NCBI RefSeq assembly: GCF_000512695.2 | Contig: NZ_AZRW02000014.1 | Coordinates: 70,880-134,879, forward strand | From: Pseudomonas sp. QTF5 | GTDB taxonomy: Bacteria; Pseudomonadota; Gammaproteobacteria; Pseudomonadales; Pseudomonadaceae | Direction: 5' to 3' | Length of the DNA: 64,000 bases | Shown here: piece after piece, positions 12,357 through 22,063 of the stretch | Position numbering within the stretch: the first letter of the stretch is position 1 | Layout of the letters: every line of letters starts with the position of its first letter | The notes under the pieces: model-generated | Told to the model about the DNA's origin: nothing | Databases searched by the model: none | The model's input: the letters and a program-made list of their open reading frames with translations, nothing else | Translations under genes and position numbers: made by a program

Positions 12357-12400
12357 GAACTGCCGCAGGCTGCGATCATTGCCTTGTGCTGCAAACAAAA

Positions 12401-12432
12401 ATGCCCGTCTCGAAAGAGGCGGGCATTTTTTT
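12401..12432. terminator. Bidirectional terminator between fic and slt
   Basis: Eleven-pair stem ATGCCCGTCTC/GAGGCGGGCAT with a GAAA loop, flanked by A-rich and T-rich tracts, serving both convergent genes. Confidence 0.88.
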
Positions 12433-12474
12433 ACAGTTGCGGAAAAGAGCGCTGCCTGCGGCAGCGCCTACAGA

Positions 12475-14403
12475 TCATTGATCGTCGAAATACCGTTCAT
12501 GCCAATCCACCAACGGCTGTGGTGAGTTGAGCTTCTGGCCGTAGATCACCGAGTACGACAATACGTTCTGCACGTACTGCCGGGTTTCGTCGAACGGGAT
12601 GCTTTCCACCCACACATCGAAGCTCAGGTGATCGGCGCCACGCAGCCATTGACGAACGCGGCCGGGGCCGGCGTTGTAGGCGGCAGAGGCGAGGACGCGG
12701 TTGCCGTTGAACTGGCTGTGGACCTGGCTCAGGTAAGCGGCACCGAGCTGGATGTTCTTGTCCGGGTCGAACACCTGCTGCGGCGAGGCCAGAGGAATGC
12801 TGAACTTGCGCGCGGTTTCCTTGGCGGTGCCGGGCATCAGTTGCATCAGGCCGCTGGCGCCGACACCGGAGCGTGCGTCGGCCATGAAGGCGCTTTCCTG
12901 GCGGGTGATCGCGAATACCCAGCTCGAATGCAGTCCACGGACCTTGGCTTCACGGACCAGGGTTTCGCGGTGGGCCATCGGGAAGCGGATGTCCAGGTCG
13001 TCCCAGTACTTCGCCTGACTGATGGTACGGATCGCCGGGAAATACCATTTCAGGTCGTAAGCCAGTTTCGCCTGGGCGACCATTTCATCGCGGCTGAAGT
13101 GCCGGCTGACGTGGTACCACTCGCGACGACCGTCGACGATTTGCCCGCGCGCATGGAATTCCAGGGCACGTCGTATGCCAGGGGTATTGCGCACCTTGTT
13201 GATCAGCGCCTGACTGAGTACCAGCGGTTTGTTGTTCAGCGAATAAGGGGATTGCGAGCGATCGGCCGCCAGGAAACCGTAGAAGTCGCGCTCGCGAGCC
13301 AGGCCCTTGTAAAGCGTCTGTGCTTCTGGATTCTGTGGCTGTGCCAGCTCCAGGCTGCGAGCCTGCCAGTAACGCCAGCGGTTGGTGGTGGCCAGGTCCT
13401 GGGGCAGACGACGGGTCAACTGATAGGCATCGTCCCAACGGGCCAGGCGCAATAGCAGGCGCAAGCGCCATTCGGAAACGGTGTTGTCCCGCAGCTCCGG
13501 ATCGTATTTGGTCATCACGTCCAGCGCGCGGCTGTCGAAACGACGAGCGAGGGTCAGCCCGATTTCCCGGGCAATCGCGACTTTTTCGTCACGAGAGAAG
13601 TGCATGCTGTTGGCGTAACCGTCGAGCAGGGCCATGGCCTTGTCCGGATCCTGACGGGCCAGGCGGCGCAGGCCCAGGCTGACGATGTCGGACATCGGTT
13701 CATCCGCCGGGGTGAAGCGCGACGGCTGATTGAGCAGTTCGGGTTTCTGCGCCACATCCACCAGCAGGCGACCGCGCGGGGCGAGTGTTGTCAGGCCATT
13801 GATCAGGCTGTTGGCCAGCGGATAGTTGCGCGCCTGGGCGGCGAGCTTGGTGCGTTCCCAGCGTTTCTGTTCAGTCAGTTGACCATCGGCGGCCCACATG
13901 CCGAACACCGCATCGCAAGCGTCGGGTTGGGTTTTGCCGGTCAGCCAGAGTTTATCGGCGTTGGCGTAGCCTTCGGTCTTGCGGTTATGGCTGATTTGAT
14001 ACTGCGCGTTCAGGCAGTCCAGTTCGGTGAAATTGAGTTTGGGGTCATAATATTTGGCGAAGGTCGCCCAGTCGCCGCGTTCGGTCAGCCAACGCAGCCA
14101 GCGCAACTTCATCCAGTTGGCTTGCGGCAGGTCACCGTGTTCGGCGAGGAATTTTTCGATTTCGGCATTGCTCGCGGTTTTCAGACGCGCGGTCAGTTCG
14201 TCATAAGCCAGATAGGGCTCCAGCGGATAATCGCTCAGAGCCTGGCTGTAACGGAAATAAGGGCCGGAATCGCCTTTGGCCAAGGCACGCTTGGCTTCAT
14301 CGTAATACTGGCGTTGGGTGGACAGGTCCACCGCCTGGGCGGATTGAGCGGCAGCGGCTGTAAGAAGCAAACACGAAAAAAGACTGAAAAGGCGACTGCG
14401 CAT
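12475..14403 (-). CDS. slt: Soluble lytic murein transglycosylase (Slt70 type)
   Basis: Periplasmic exo-acting enzyme that cleaves glycan strands of peptidoglycan to 1,6-anhydromuropeptides. From the ATG at 14403 the 642-residue precursor starts with a signal peptide (MRSRLFSLFSCLLL to AQA). A long alpha-superhelical U-domain fills the middle, and the C-terminal lysozyme-like domain has AITRQESAFMADA with the catalytic Glu, GASGLMQLMPGTAKE and AYNAGPGRVRQW. In-frame starts further upstream (14427, 14451) would bury the signal peptide, so I prefer 14403. Divergent from uup. Confidence 0.94.
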   Translation of the reverse strand: MRSRLFSLFSCLLLTAAAAQSAQAVDLSTQRQYYDEAKRALAKGDSGPYFRYSQALSDYPLEPYLAYDELTARLKTASNAEIEKFLAEHGDLPQANWMKLRWLRWLTERGDWATFAKYYDPKLNFTELDCLNAQYQISHNRKTEGYANADKLWLTGKTQPDACDAVFGMWAADGQLTEQKRWERTKLAAQARNYPLANSLINGLTTLAPRGRLLVDVAQKPELLNQPSRFTPADEPMSDIVSLGLRRLARQDPDKAMALLDGYANSMHFSRDEKVAIAREIGLTLARRFDSRALDVMTKYDPELRDNTVSEWRLRLLLRLARWDDAYQLTRRLPQDLATTNRWRYWQARSLELAQPQNPEAQTLYKGLARERDFYGFLAADRSQSPYSLNNKPLVLSQALINKVRNTPGIRRALEFHARGQIVDGRREWYHVSRHFSRDEMVAQAKLAYDLKWYFPAIRTISQAKYWDDLDIRFPMAHRETLVREAKVRGLHSSWVFAITRQESAFMADARSGVGASGLMQLMPGTAKETARKFSIPLASPQQVFDPDKNIQLGAAYLSQVHSQFNGNRVLASAAYNAGPGRVRQWLRGADHLSFDVWVESIPFDETRQYVQNVLSYSVIYGQKLNSPQPLVDWHERYFDDQ

Positions 14404-14616
14404 GAGACGTCCGGGCAGAGAAATCATGACAAGTGCCGGCAAGCGCGGCACTGAATTGTCTGTAGCTTAGCCTTTTGCCAGCAGCGGGCGAAAGCTTTGC
14501 CGAGCGGTCGGCACAAGTTCGCAACAATTGTTGTGCAGAGTGCTTCAACATTGAAATTGCCGGCCTTCTGCAGCCTCAAGTCAGGTAGAATGCGCGCCCG
14601 GTTTTTGGAGAAGCTC

Positions 14617-16536
14617 ATGACCCTGCTCAAATTCAGCGATGTGTCCCTTGCTTTCGGCGCTATGCCGTTGTTGGACAAGGTGTCCTGGCAGATCGCCCGT
14701 GGTGAGCGGGTGTGCATCATCGGCCGCAACGGCACTGGCAAGTCCAGCATGATGAAGCTCGTCAAGGGCGACCAGAAGCCTGATGAAGGCTCTGTTTGGC
14801 GCGCACCTGGCCTAAAGATTGGCGAATTGCCGCAAGAATTGCCGGTAGCCGACGAGCGGACCGTGTTCGACGTGGTTGCCGAAGGCCTGGACGGTGTCGG
14901 CGAGCTGCTCGCGCAATATCACCACCTGAGCCAGAACATCGTCACCGATGCCGATCTGGACAAACTGATGCACGTCCAGCACGACCTCGAAGCCCGCGAC
15001 GGCTGGCGTTTGCAGCAACTGGTCGACAGCACCTTGAGCCGCTTGCAACTGCCGGCCGACAAGACCCTCGCCGAACTGTCCGGCGGCTGGCGTCGCCGCG
15101 TACTGCTGGCTCAGGCTCTGGTTTCCGAACCGGATCTGCTGCTGCTCGACGAACCGACCAACCACCTGGACATCGGCGCCATTGCCTGGCTCGAAGAAGC
15201 GCTGAAGGATTTCCAGGGCGCCGTGCTGTTCATCACGCACGACCGTTCATTCCTGCAGAACCTTGCGACCCGTATCCTGGAACTGGATCGCGGTGGCCTG
15301 ATCGACTGGAACGGCGACTACGCCAGTTTCCTCGTGCACAAAGAGGCGACGCTGGCGGCTGAAGAAACCGCCAACGCGCTGTTCGACAAGAAACTGGCCC
15401 AGGAAGAAGTCTGGATCCGCCAGGGCATCAAGGCACGTCGCACCCGTAACGAAGGCCGTGTTCGCGCATTGAAAGCCCTGCGCGTCGAGCGCAGCGAGCG
15501 TCGTGAGCGCACCGGCAAGGCCAACATTCAACTGGACACCGCTGACAAGTCCGGCAAGCAGGTCATGGTCCTCGAGAACGTGAGTTTCGCTCACCCGGGC
15601 GGTCCGTTCCTGATCAAGGATTTCTCGATGGTCCTGACGCGCGGCGACCGTATCGGTCTGCTTGGCGCCAACGGTACCGGCAAGACCACGCTGCTGAAGC
15701 TGATGCTCAGCGGTCTGCAACCGACCAGCGGCACAGTGGAAGAGGGGACGCGCATCGACGTGGCCTACTTCGATCAGTTGCGCCATCAGCTGGACCTGGA
15801 AAAGACCGTGATCGACAACGTGGCCGAAGGTCGCGATTTCATCGATATCGATGGTCAGAGCCGCCACGTGCTGAGCTACCTCGGCGACTTCCTGTTCAGC
15901 CCGCAGCGTGCCCGCACGCCGGTCAAGGCGCTGTCCGGTGGTGAGCGTGCCCGTCTGTTGCTGGCCAAACTGTTCAGCAAACCGGCGAACTTGCTGGTAC
16001 TCGACGAACCGACCAACGATCTGGACGTGGAAACCCTCGAGCTGCTGGAAGAGGTCTTGCTGACCTTCAATGGCACTGTGCTGATGGTCAGCCACGACCG
16101 GGCATTCCTCGACAACGTGGTCACCAGCACCTTGGTCTTCGAAGGCGAAGGCAAGGTTCGCGAATACGTCGGTGGTTATCAGGACTGGCTGCGTCAGGGC
16201 GGCTCGCCGCGCCTGTTGGGCGTGACCGAAAGCAAGTCCGGCAAGGCCGACCTGAACTCGGCTGTCGTCACTGCTGAACCAGTGCCAGTCGCTGCGGTAG
16301 TAGAGGCGCCGGTGGCAAAGAAGAAGCTCAGCTACAAGCTGCAGCGTGAGCTGGAAATGTTGCCGAGTCAGATCGAAGCCATGGAACAGCAGATCGTGGT
16401 GGTTGAGGCGCAGATGGCGGATGCCGGCTTCTATCAGCGTCCTGCTGCCGAGACGGCTGCGGTGATCGCTCAGCTGGAGCAGTTGCAGGCTGAACTCGAC
16501 GTGATGGTCGAGCGCTGGGCCGAGCTGGATGCCTGA
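14617..16536 (+). CDS. uup: ABC-F family ATPase Uup
   Basis: Cytosolic twin-ATPase protein of 639 residues. It has no membrane segments, which fits the ABC-F class acting on ribosomes or branched DNA rather than in transport. Both cassettes are complete: Walker A GRNGTGKSSMMK and GANGTGKTTLLK, signatures LSGGWRRRVLLAQAL and LSGGERARLLLAKL, and Walker B LLLLDEPTNHLD and LLVLDEPTNDLD. The C-terminal coiled-coil (KKLSYKLQRELEMLP onward) is the Uup-specific DNA-binding extension. In E. coli, uup loss raises precise excision of transposons. The ATG at 14617 follows TTGGAG by eight bases. Confidence 0.93.
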   Translation: MTLLKFSDVSLAFGAMPLLDKVSWQIARGERVCIIGRNGTGKSSMMKLVKGDQKPDEGSVWRAPGLKIGELPQELPVADERTVFDVVAEGLDGVGELLAQYHHLSQNIVTDADLDKLMHVQHDLEARDGWRLQQLVDSTLSRLQLPADKTLAELSGGWRRRVLLAQALVSEPDLLLLDEPTNHLDIGAIAWLEEALKDFQGAVLFITHDRSFLQNLATRILELDRGGLIDWNGDYASFLVHKEATLAAEETANALFDKKLAQEEVWIRQGIKARRTRNEGRVRALKALRVERSERRERTGKANIQLDTADKSGKQVMVLENVSFAHPGGPFLIKDFSMVLTRGDRIGLLGANGTGKTTLLKLMLSGLQPTSGTVEEGTRIDVAYFDQLRHQLDLEKTVIDNVAEGRDFIDIDGQSRHVLSYLGDFLFSPQRARTPVKALSGGERARLLLAKLFSKPANLLVLDEPTNDLDVETLELLEEVLLTFNGTVLMVSHDRAFLDNVVTSTLVFEGEGKVREYVGGYQDWLRQGGSPRLLGVTESKSGKADLNSAVVTAEPVPVAAVVEAPVAKKKLSYKLQRELEMLPSQIEAMEQQIVVVEAQMADAGFYQRPAAETAAVIAQLEQLQAELDVMVERWAELDA

Positions 16537-16549
16537 TTGATCCGGCTAT

Positions 16550-16588
16550 AAAAAAGCCCGGCGTTCAGTGATGAACGCCGGGCTTTTC
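16550..16588. terminator. Terminator downstream of uup
   Basis: Stem AGCCCGGCGTTC/GAACGCCGGGCT, with A residues before and T residues after, so it can act on both strands. Confidence 0.88.
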
Positions 16589-16623
16589 GTATGAAATGCG
16601 ATCTACTGGCCGACATAGATTCA

Positions 16624-16730
16624 CTGTGGGAGCGGCGGTGCGACGATTCGACTTGCTCGCGAAGAGGGACTTACATTCAACATCAATGCTGACTGAATGT
16701 CCGTCTTCGCGAGCAAGCCCGCTCCCACAT
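16624..16730. repeat. REPIN with an extended left arm
   Basis: The right half is a standard CTTCGCGAGCAAGCCCGCTC unit. The left half reads GTGGGAGCGGCGGTGCGACG followed by ATTCGACTTGCTCGCGAAG, that is, a REP core with about 15 extra bases inserted into its apex. It lies between uup and usp. Confidence 0.8.
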
Positions 16731-16743
16731 GAGTGTTGTGTTG

Positions 16744-17181
16744 TCAGCTTTTGATCAGGCGCACCGCGAGCACATCGCAAGGCGCGCCGTGCAGTACGTC
16801 ATTGGCGGTGGAGCCGAGTAACAGCGCCAGACCGTGTCGGCCATGACTGCCCACCACGATCAGGTCGCACGTTTGCTCCTTGGCGAGGTGATGAATCTCC
16901 TGGCGCGGCTGGCCGTAGGTCAAGTGGCTGTATTCCTTGGAGAGTTCCGGGTATTTCACGATCAATCGCTCAAGGCGCTCTTTGGCCTGATCGAACTGTT
17001 GTTGTTGCAACTGGGAAAGGTCCATCGGTACGTCGCCGCCAAAGGCCATGGCCATCGGTTCGACGATATGCACCAGGGACAGCTTCGCGCCATTGCTCAC
17101 CGAGAGTTCGCGAGCTCGGTGAATGACAGGATCGCACTCTTCGGTTAGGTCTACAGCGACCAGAATGTGGTGGTAGGGCAT
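16744..17181 (-). CDS. Universal stress protein (UspA family)
   Basis: A 145-residue single-domain cytoplasmic protein with the Usp fold: an N-terminal strand ILVAVDLTEE and the nucleotide-binding signature GSHGRHGLALLLGSTANDVL, which matches G-2x-G-9x-G(S/T) and predicts ATP binding. Such proteins accumulate in stationary phase, low oxygen or stress; the exact role here cannot be read from sequence. The ATG at 17181 has AGGAGG a few bases upstream. A longer frame to 17334 runs through the divergent promoter region and is rejected. Confidence 0.9.
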   Translation of the reverse strand: MPYHHILVAVDLTEECDPVIHRARELSVSNGAKLSLVHIVEPMAMAFGGDVPMDLSQLQQQQFDQAKERLERLIVKYPELSKEYSHLTYGQPRQEIHHLAKEQTCDLIVVGSHGRHGLALLLGSTANDVLHGAPCDVLAVRLIKS

Positions 17182-17285
17182 GAGGTGCTCCTCCTGAGGA
17201 TTGCAATATTGGTAAGTATGGCTGGTTTCAAGCGCATTGGTTTCAAAGTGACTCAATGGGCTCATCAAGAATCGGGAGTACAGAT

Positions 17286-17723
17286 ATGACGGTCTGGATA
17301 GTGGTGTCAATCCTGCTGGTGGTCTTGAGCCCACTGGCTTGGTTGCGACCGTCTCGCGTTCAGAGCGGGCGCATGGCCCTGCGCATGGAGGCGCGGCGCA
17401 TTGGCCTGGCCATGCAGCTGGCGCCCCAGGAATGGCCGCACTGGCTAAGCCAGGAGCCGCCGAGCCCTTGCGCCCAATACCATCGGCCGCGCCGTGGCAC
17501 GCGACCGGCGTGCTGGAGTTACTGGCAGAAGGCGCCGGGCGTGTGGGTCAATCAGTGGCAGGAGGTCTGTGAGGATGGGATGCTGCTGAATCATTTCGAA
17601 AAATTGCCTGCCAACGTCTACAAGGTCGAGGCAGACAAACAAATGATTGCCCTGTATTGGGGCGAGAAGGGCGACGCATCTGTTTTGCAACAAATCGACA
17701 CCACCCTCAAAGCACTCGCCTGA
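17286..17723 (+). CDS. Conserved membrane-anchored protein of unknown function
   Basis: A 145-residue protein starting with a hydrophobic anchor (VWIVVSILLVVLSPLAWL) and continuing with a basic, Arg- and Trp-rich soluble part. I recognise no enzyme motif. The position between usp and fadBA matches a conserved hypothetical gene in P. aeruginosa. GGGAG lies seven bases before the ATG. It diverges from usp and probably has its own promoter. Confidence 0.75.
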   Translation: MTVWIVVSILLVVLSPLAWLRPSRVQSGRMALRMEARRIGLAMQLAPQEWPHWLSQEPPSPCAQYHRPRRGTRPACWSYWQKAPGVWVNQWQEVCEDGMLLNHFEKLPANVYKVEADKQMIALYWGEKGDASVLQQIDTTLKALA

Positions 17724-18083
17724 AACCCGGTTTCCCCGTAGGAGCTGGTGCGTCGTCCGGCAGACAGGCAATAAAAAGCCCGACATCATCATCGGGCTGA
17801 GGTTGGCCAGGCAGGCCGGTAATTCGATAGGGCTGATCTTACGCTGGACATTCGTCCTAAGCGTTCAAATTTTTTCTTCAGGGTCCCGCCCAGCGTAGCT
17901 TGTTAAACACAGGCTGCCGGACATTAGGGCGACTTTTCTAACTATTGATTCTATGAATGGCCTCACATGCATCAGCGTGTTGCAGGGCTTCGTGGTACGG
18001 AAGTGACCGGAAAGTCGCGTTTCAACCAGTATTTTGGGCGATTGACAATTGCCGGAAATTCCGTGAAGGTGACATACCCAAAT
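17724..18083. other. Long intergenic region upstream of fadBA
   Basis: More than 300 bases without a credible protein gene. It contains a hairpin at 17777-17798 whose T-tract is only on the minus strand, then unremarkable sequence up to the PsrA-like operator at 18084. The fadBA promoter must lie in its right part. The orientation of the hairpin leaves room for an unrecognised leftward small RNA. Confidence 0.4.
17773..17798 (-). terminator. Hairpin terminator facing left
   Basis: Stem AGCCCGA/TCGGGCT with the loop CATCATCA. The run of five A residues is on the 5' side of the plus strand, so it would terminate leftward transcription, although no annotated gene is read leftward into it. Confidence 0.65.
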
Positions 18084-18110
18084 CAAACGGGCGTATGAAA
18101 TGAGCGTTTG
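18084..18110. promoter_or_regulatory. Tandem PsrA-like operators upstream of fadBA
   Basis: CAAACGGGCGTATG at 18084-18097 and GAAATGAGCGTTTG at 18097-18110 each resemble the PsrA consensus (C/G)AAAC-N2-4-GTTT(G/C), with one mismatch per site. They share the central G. This is the same overlapping arrangement as the perfect pair at the psrA promoter (27108-27134), so I infer repression of fadBA by PsrA and relief by long-chain acyl signals. Confidence 0.65.
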
Positions 18111-18260
18111 TATTACAGAACGCTCCTACAGAATCCCGACTATCGCGTTGGCGGGTGTGCCGGGTGAGTTGGCGTTAGCATTGACGATAAACGTCCCTGC
18201 CGAGCCTGTCGCCTGCGTCCGACGTGTACTGTTCAGCTTCCATATCGTGGAGATCAGTTG

Positions 18261-20408
18261 ATGATTTACGAAGGTAAAGCCATCACGGTTAAGGCTCTTG
18301 AAAGTGGCATCGTCGAATTGAAATTCGACCTCAAGGGTGAGTCCGTCAACAAGTTCAACCGTCTTACCCTGAACGAACTGCGTCAGGCTGTAGACACCAT
18401 CAAGGCAGATGCTTCGATCAAGGGTGTGATCGTCAGCAGTGGCAAGGACGTGTTCATCGTCGGCGCCGACATCACCGAATTCGTCGACAACTTCAAGCTG
18501 CCGGATGCAGAGCTTGTCGCTGGTAACCTCGAAGCCAACAAGATTTTCAGCGATTTCGAAGACCTCAACGTCCCGACAGTCGCCGCGATCAATGGCATCG
18601 CGCTGGGTGGCGGTCTGGAAATGTGCCTGGCGGCAGATTTCCGCGTCATGGCCAATACCGCCAAAATCGGTCTGCCGGAAGTCAAGCTGGGCATCTACCC
18701 AGGCTTCGGCGGTACTGTGCGTTTGCCGCGCATCATCGGTGCCGACAACGCCATCGAGTGGATTGCTGCCGGTAAGGAAAACCGCGCTGAAGACGCGCTG
18801 AAAGTCGGTGCCGTCGACGCCGTGGTTGCCCCGGAGAAATTGCAGGAAGCGGCTCTGAACCTGCTCAAGGGTGCCATCTCCGGCGAGTTTGACTACAAGG
18901 CCAAGCGTCAGCCGAAACTCGAGAAGCTCAAGCTCAACGCCATCGAACAAATGATGTCGTTCGAAACCGCCAAAGGTTTCGTGGCCGGTCAAGCGGGCCC
19001 GAACTACCCGGCTCCGGTTGAAGCGATCAAGACTATCCAGAAAGCCGCGAACTTCGGTCGCGACAAGGCGCTGGAAGTCGAAGCCACCGGTTTCGTCAAG
19101 CTGGCCAAGACCTCTGCCGCGCAGAGCTTGATCGGTCTGTTCCTGAACGATCAGGAGCTGAAGAAAAAGGCCAAGGCCTACGACGAAATCGCCAAGGACG
19201 TGAAGCAGGCCGCCGTATTGGGCGCCGGCATCATGGGGGGTGGTATCGCTTATCAGTCGGCCTCCAAAGGTACGCCGATCCTGATGAAAGACATCAACGA
19301 GCACGGCATCGAGCAAGGTCTGGCCGAAGCCGCCAAGCTGCTGGTGGGCCGCGTTGATAAAGGTCGCATGACTCCGGCGAAAATGGCCGAAGTGCTCAAT
19401 GGCATTCGTCCGACCCTGTCCTACGGTGATTTCGGTCACGTCGACCTGGTCGTCGAAGCCGTTGTCGAGAACCCGAAGGTCAAGCAAGCCGTTCTGGCCG
19501 AAGTCGAAGACAAGGTCAAAGAAGACACCATCCTCGCGTCCAACACTTCGACCATTTCCATTACCTTGCTGGCCAAAGCCCTCAAGCGTCCGGAAAACTT
19601 CGTCGGCATGCACTTCTTCAACCCGGTGCACATGATGCCGCTGGTTGAAGTGATCCGTGGCGAGAAGTCCAGCGAAGTGGCCGTTGCCACCACCGTTGCC
19701 TACGCCAAGAAAATGGGCAAGAACCCGATCGTCGTCAACGACTGCCCGGGCTTCCTGGTCAACCGCGTGCTGTTCCCGTACTTCGGCGGTTTCGCCAAAC
19801 TGGTCAGTGCCGGCGTGGACTTCGTCCGCATCGACAAGGTCATGGAAAAATTCGGCTGGCCGATGGGCCCGGCATACCTGATGGACGTGGTCGGCATCGA
19901 CACCGGTCACCACGGTCGCGATGTAATGGCTGAAGGCTTCCCGGATCGCATGAAGGACGATCGCCGTTCGGCCATCGACGTGCTCTACGAAGCCAAGCGC
20001 CTGGGCCAGAAGAATGGCAAGGGCTTCTACGCTTACGAGACCGATAAGCGCGGCAAGCAGAAGAAAGTCGCCGATCCTTCGGTACTGGAAGTGCTCAAGC
20101 CAATCGTGTTCGAACAGCGCGAAGTCACTGACGAAGACATCATCAACTGGATGATGATCCCGCTGTGCCTGGAAACCGTGCGTTGCCTGGAAGACGGCAT
20201 TGTCGAAACCGCCGCCGAAGCCGACATGGGTCTGGTCTACGGTATTGGTTTCCCTCCATTCCGTGGCGGTGCGCTGCGCTACATCGACTCGATCGGTGTT
20301 GCGGAGTTCGTTGCCCTGGCTGACCAGTACGCTGATTTGGGCGCGCTGTACCACCCGACCGCGAAGCTGCGTGAAATGGCCAAAAACGGTCAGAGCTTCT
20401 TTGGTTAA
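18261..20408 (+). CDS. fadB: Fatty-acid oxidation complex alpha subunit
   Basis: Large subunit of the trifunctional beta-oxidation complex, with enoyl-CoA hydratase/isomerase and 3-hydroxyacyl-CoA dehydrogenase activities. The 715-residue length is the family norm. The N-terminal crotonase half has the oxyanion loop [17 protein letters not shown]. The dehydrogenase half begins at about 315 with the NAD fold [17 protein letters not shown] and contains the catalytic [15 protein letters not shown]. The ATG at 18261 is preceded by GGAGATCAGTTG; a TTG one codon earlier is in frame. It forms an operon with fadA 30 bases downstream. Confidence 0.97.
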   Translation: MIYEGKAITVKALESGIVELKFDLKGESVNKFNRLTLNELRQAVDTIKADASIKGVIVSSGKDVFIVGADITEFVDNFKLPDAELVAGNLEANKIFSDFEDLNVPTVAAINGIALGGGLEMCLAADFRVMANTAKIGLPEVKLGIYPGFGGTVRLPRIIGADNAIEWIAAGKENRAEDALKVGAVDAVVAPEKLQEAALNLLKGAISGEFDYKAKRQPKLEKLKLNAIEQMMSFETAKGFVAGQAGPNYPAPVEAIKTIQKAANFGRDKALEVEATGFVKLAKTSAAQSLIGLFLNDQELKKKAKAYDEIAKDVKQAAVLGAGIMGGGIAYQSASKGTPILMKDINEHGIEQGLAEAAKLLVGRVDKGRMTPAKMAEVLNGIRPTLSYGDFGHVDLVVEAVVENPKVKQAVLAEVEDKVKEDTILASNTSTISITLLAKALKRPENFVGMHFFNPVHMMPLVEVIRGEKSSEVAVATTVAYAKKMGKNPIVVNDCPGFLVNRVLFPYFGGFAKLVSAGVDFVRIDKVMEKFGWPMGPAYLMDVVGIDTGHHGRDVMAEGFPDRMKDDRRSAIDVLYEAKRLGQKNGKGFYAYETDKRGKQKKVADPSVLEVLKPIVFEQREVTDEDIINWMMIPLCLETVRCLEDGIVETAAEADMGLVYGIGFPPFRGGALRYIDSIGVAEFVALADQYADLGALYHPTAKLREMAKNGQSFFG

Positions 20409-20432
20409 GCGCCCACACTAGAGCGAGAGTGA

Positions 20433-21614
<1,182 letters not shown>

Positions 21615-21632
21615 GCGTTTCGCTGATGGAAG

Positions 21633-21663
21633 CCGGGGCCAAGTGCCCCGGTTTTTGTTTTTC
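21633..21663 (+). terminator. Terminator of fadBA
   Basis: Stem CCGGGGC/GCCCCGG with the loop CAAGT, followed by GTTTTTGTTTTT. Confidence 0.9.
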
Positions 21664-21712
21664 CGGATTTATTTTATCTTTATTTTGAAAAAATTTGAGT
21701 GAGGGCCAAAGC

Positions 21713-21949
21713 ATGCCGATACAACCTGGGCTCTACGAACATTACAAAGGTCCGCAGTATCGCGTATTCGCTGTTGCGCGGCATTCTGAAACCGAAGAGG
21801 AAGTGGTCTTTTACCAAGCCCTGTATGGCGATTACGGCTTTTGGGTGCGTCCCTTGAGCATGTTCCTGGAGTCGGTCGAGGTTGACGGCGAACAGGTGCC
21901 ACGCTTTGCTTTGGTGCAAGCCGAACCGAGCGTTTTTCCGCAGCCATAA
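21713..21949 (+). CDS. DUF1653 family protein
   Basis: A 78-residue soluble protein with the DUF1653 pattern: GLYEHYKGPQYRVFAVARHSE, then an acidic strand and YGDYGFWVRPLSMF. The fold is a small SH3-like beta-barrel in known family members; function unknown. It lies between fadA and topA, as in P. aeruginosa. The ATG at 21713 is preferred over a GTG at 21695 because GAGGG lies just before it. Confidence 0.85.
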   Translation: MPIQPGLYEHYKGPQYRVFAVARHSETEEEVVFYQALYGDYGFWVRPLSMFLESVEVDGEQVPRFALVQAEPSVFPQP

Positions 21950-22063
21950 GGGGAGTGCGCGCAGATCCCTGTGCTTGACCTCACCTTGTAGCCACTATAT
22001 ATAGCGGTGCCGCGTCAGGCGCCAACCGCCTTTCACTTCTAGAATTCAGGAATTTTCTGATCC

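Noticed and set aside
18126..20354. A 742-codon open frame antisense to fadB
   Set aside because: Long antisense frames are frequent in GC-rich Pseudomonas genes. This one has no ribosome-binding site and no family resemblance, and it mirrors the codon pattern of fadB.
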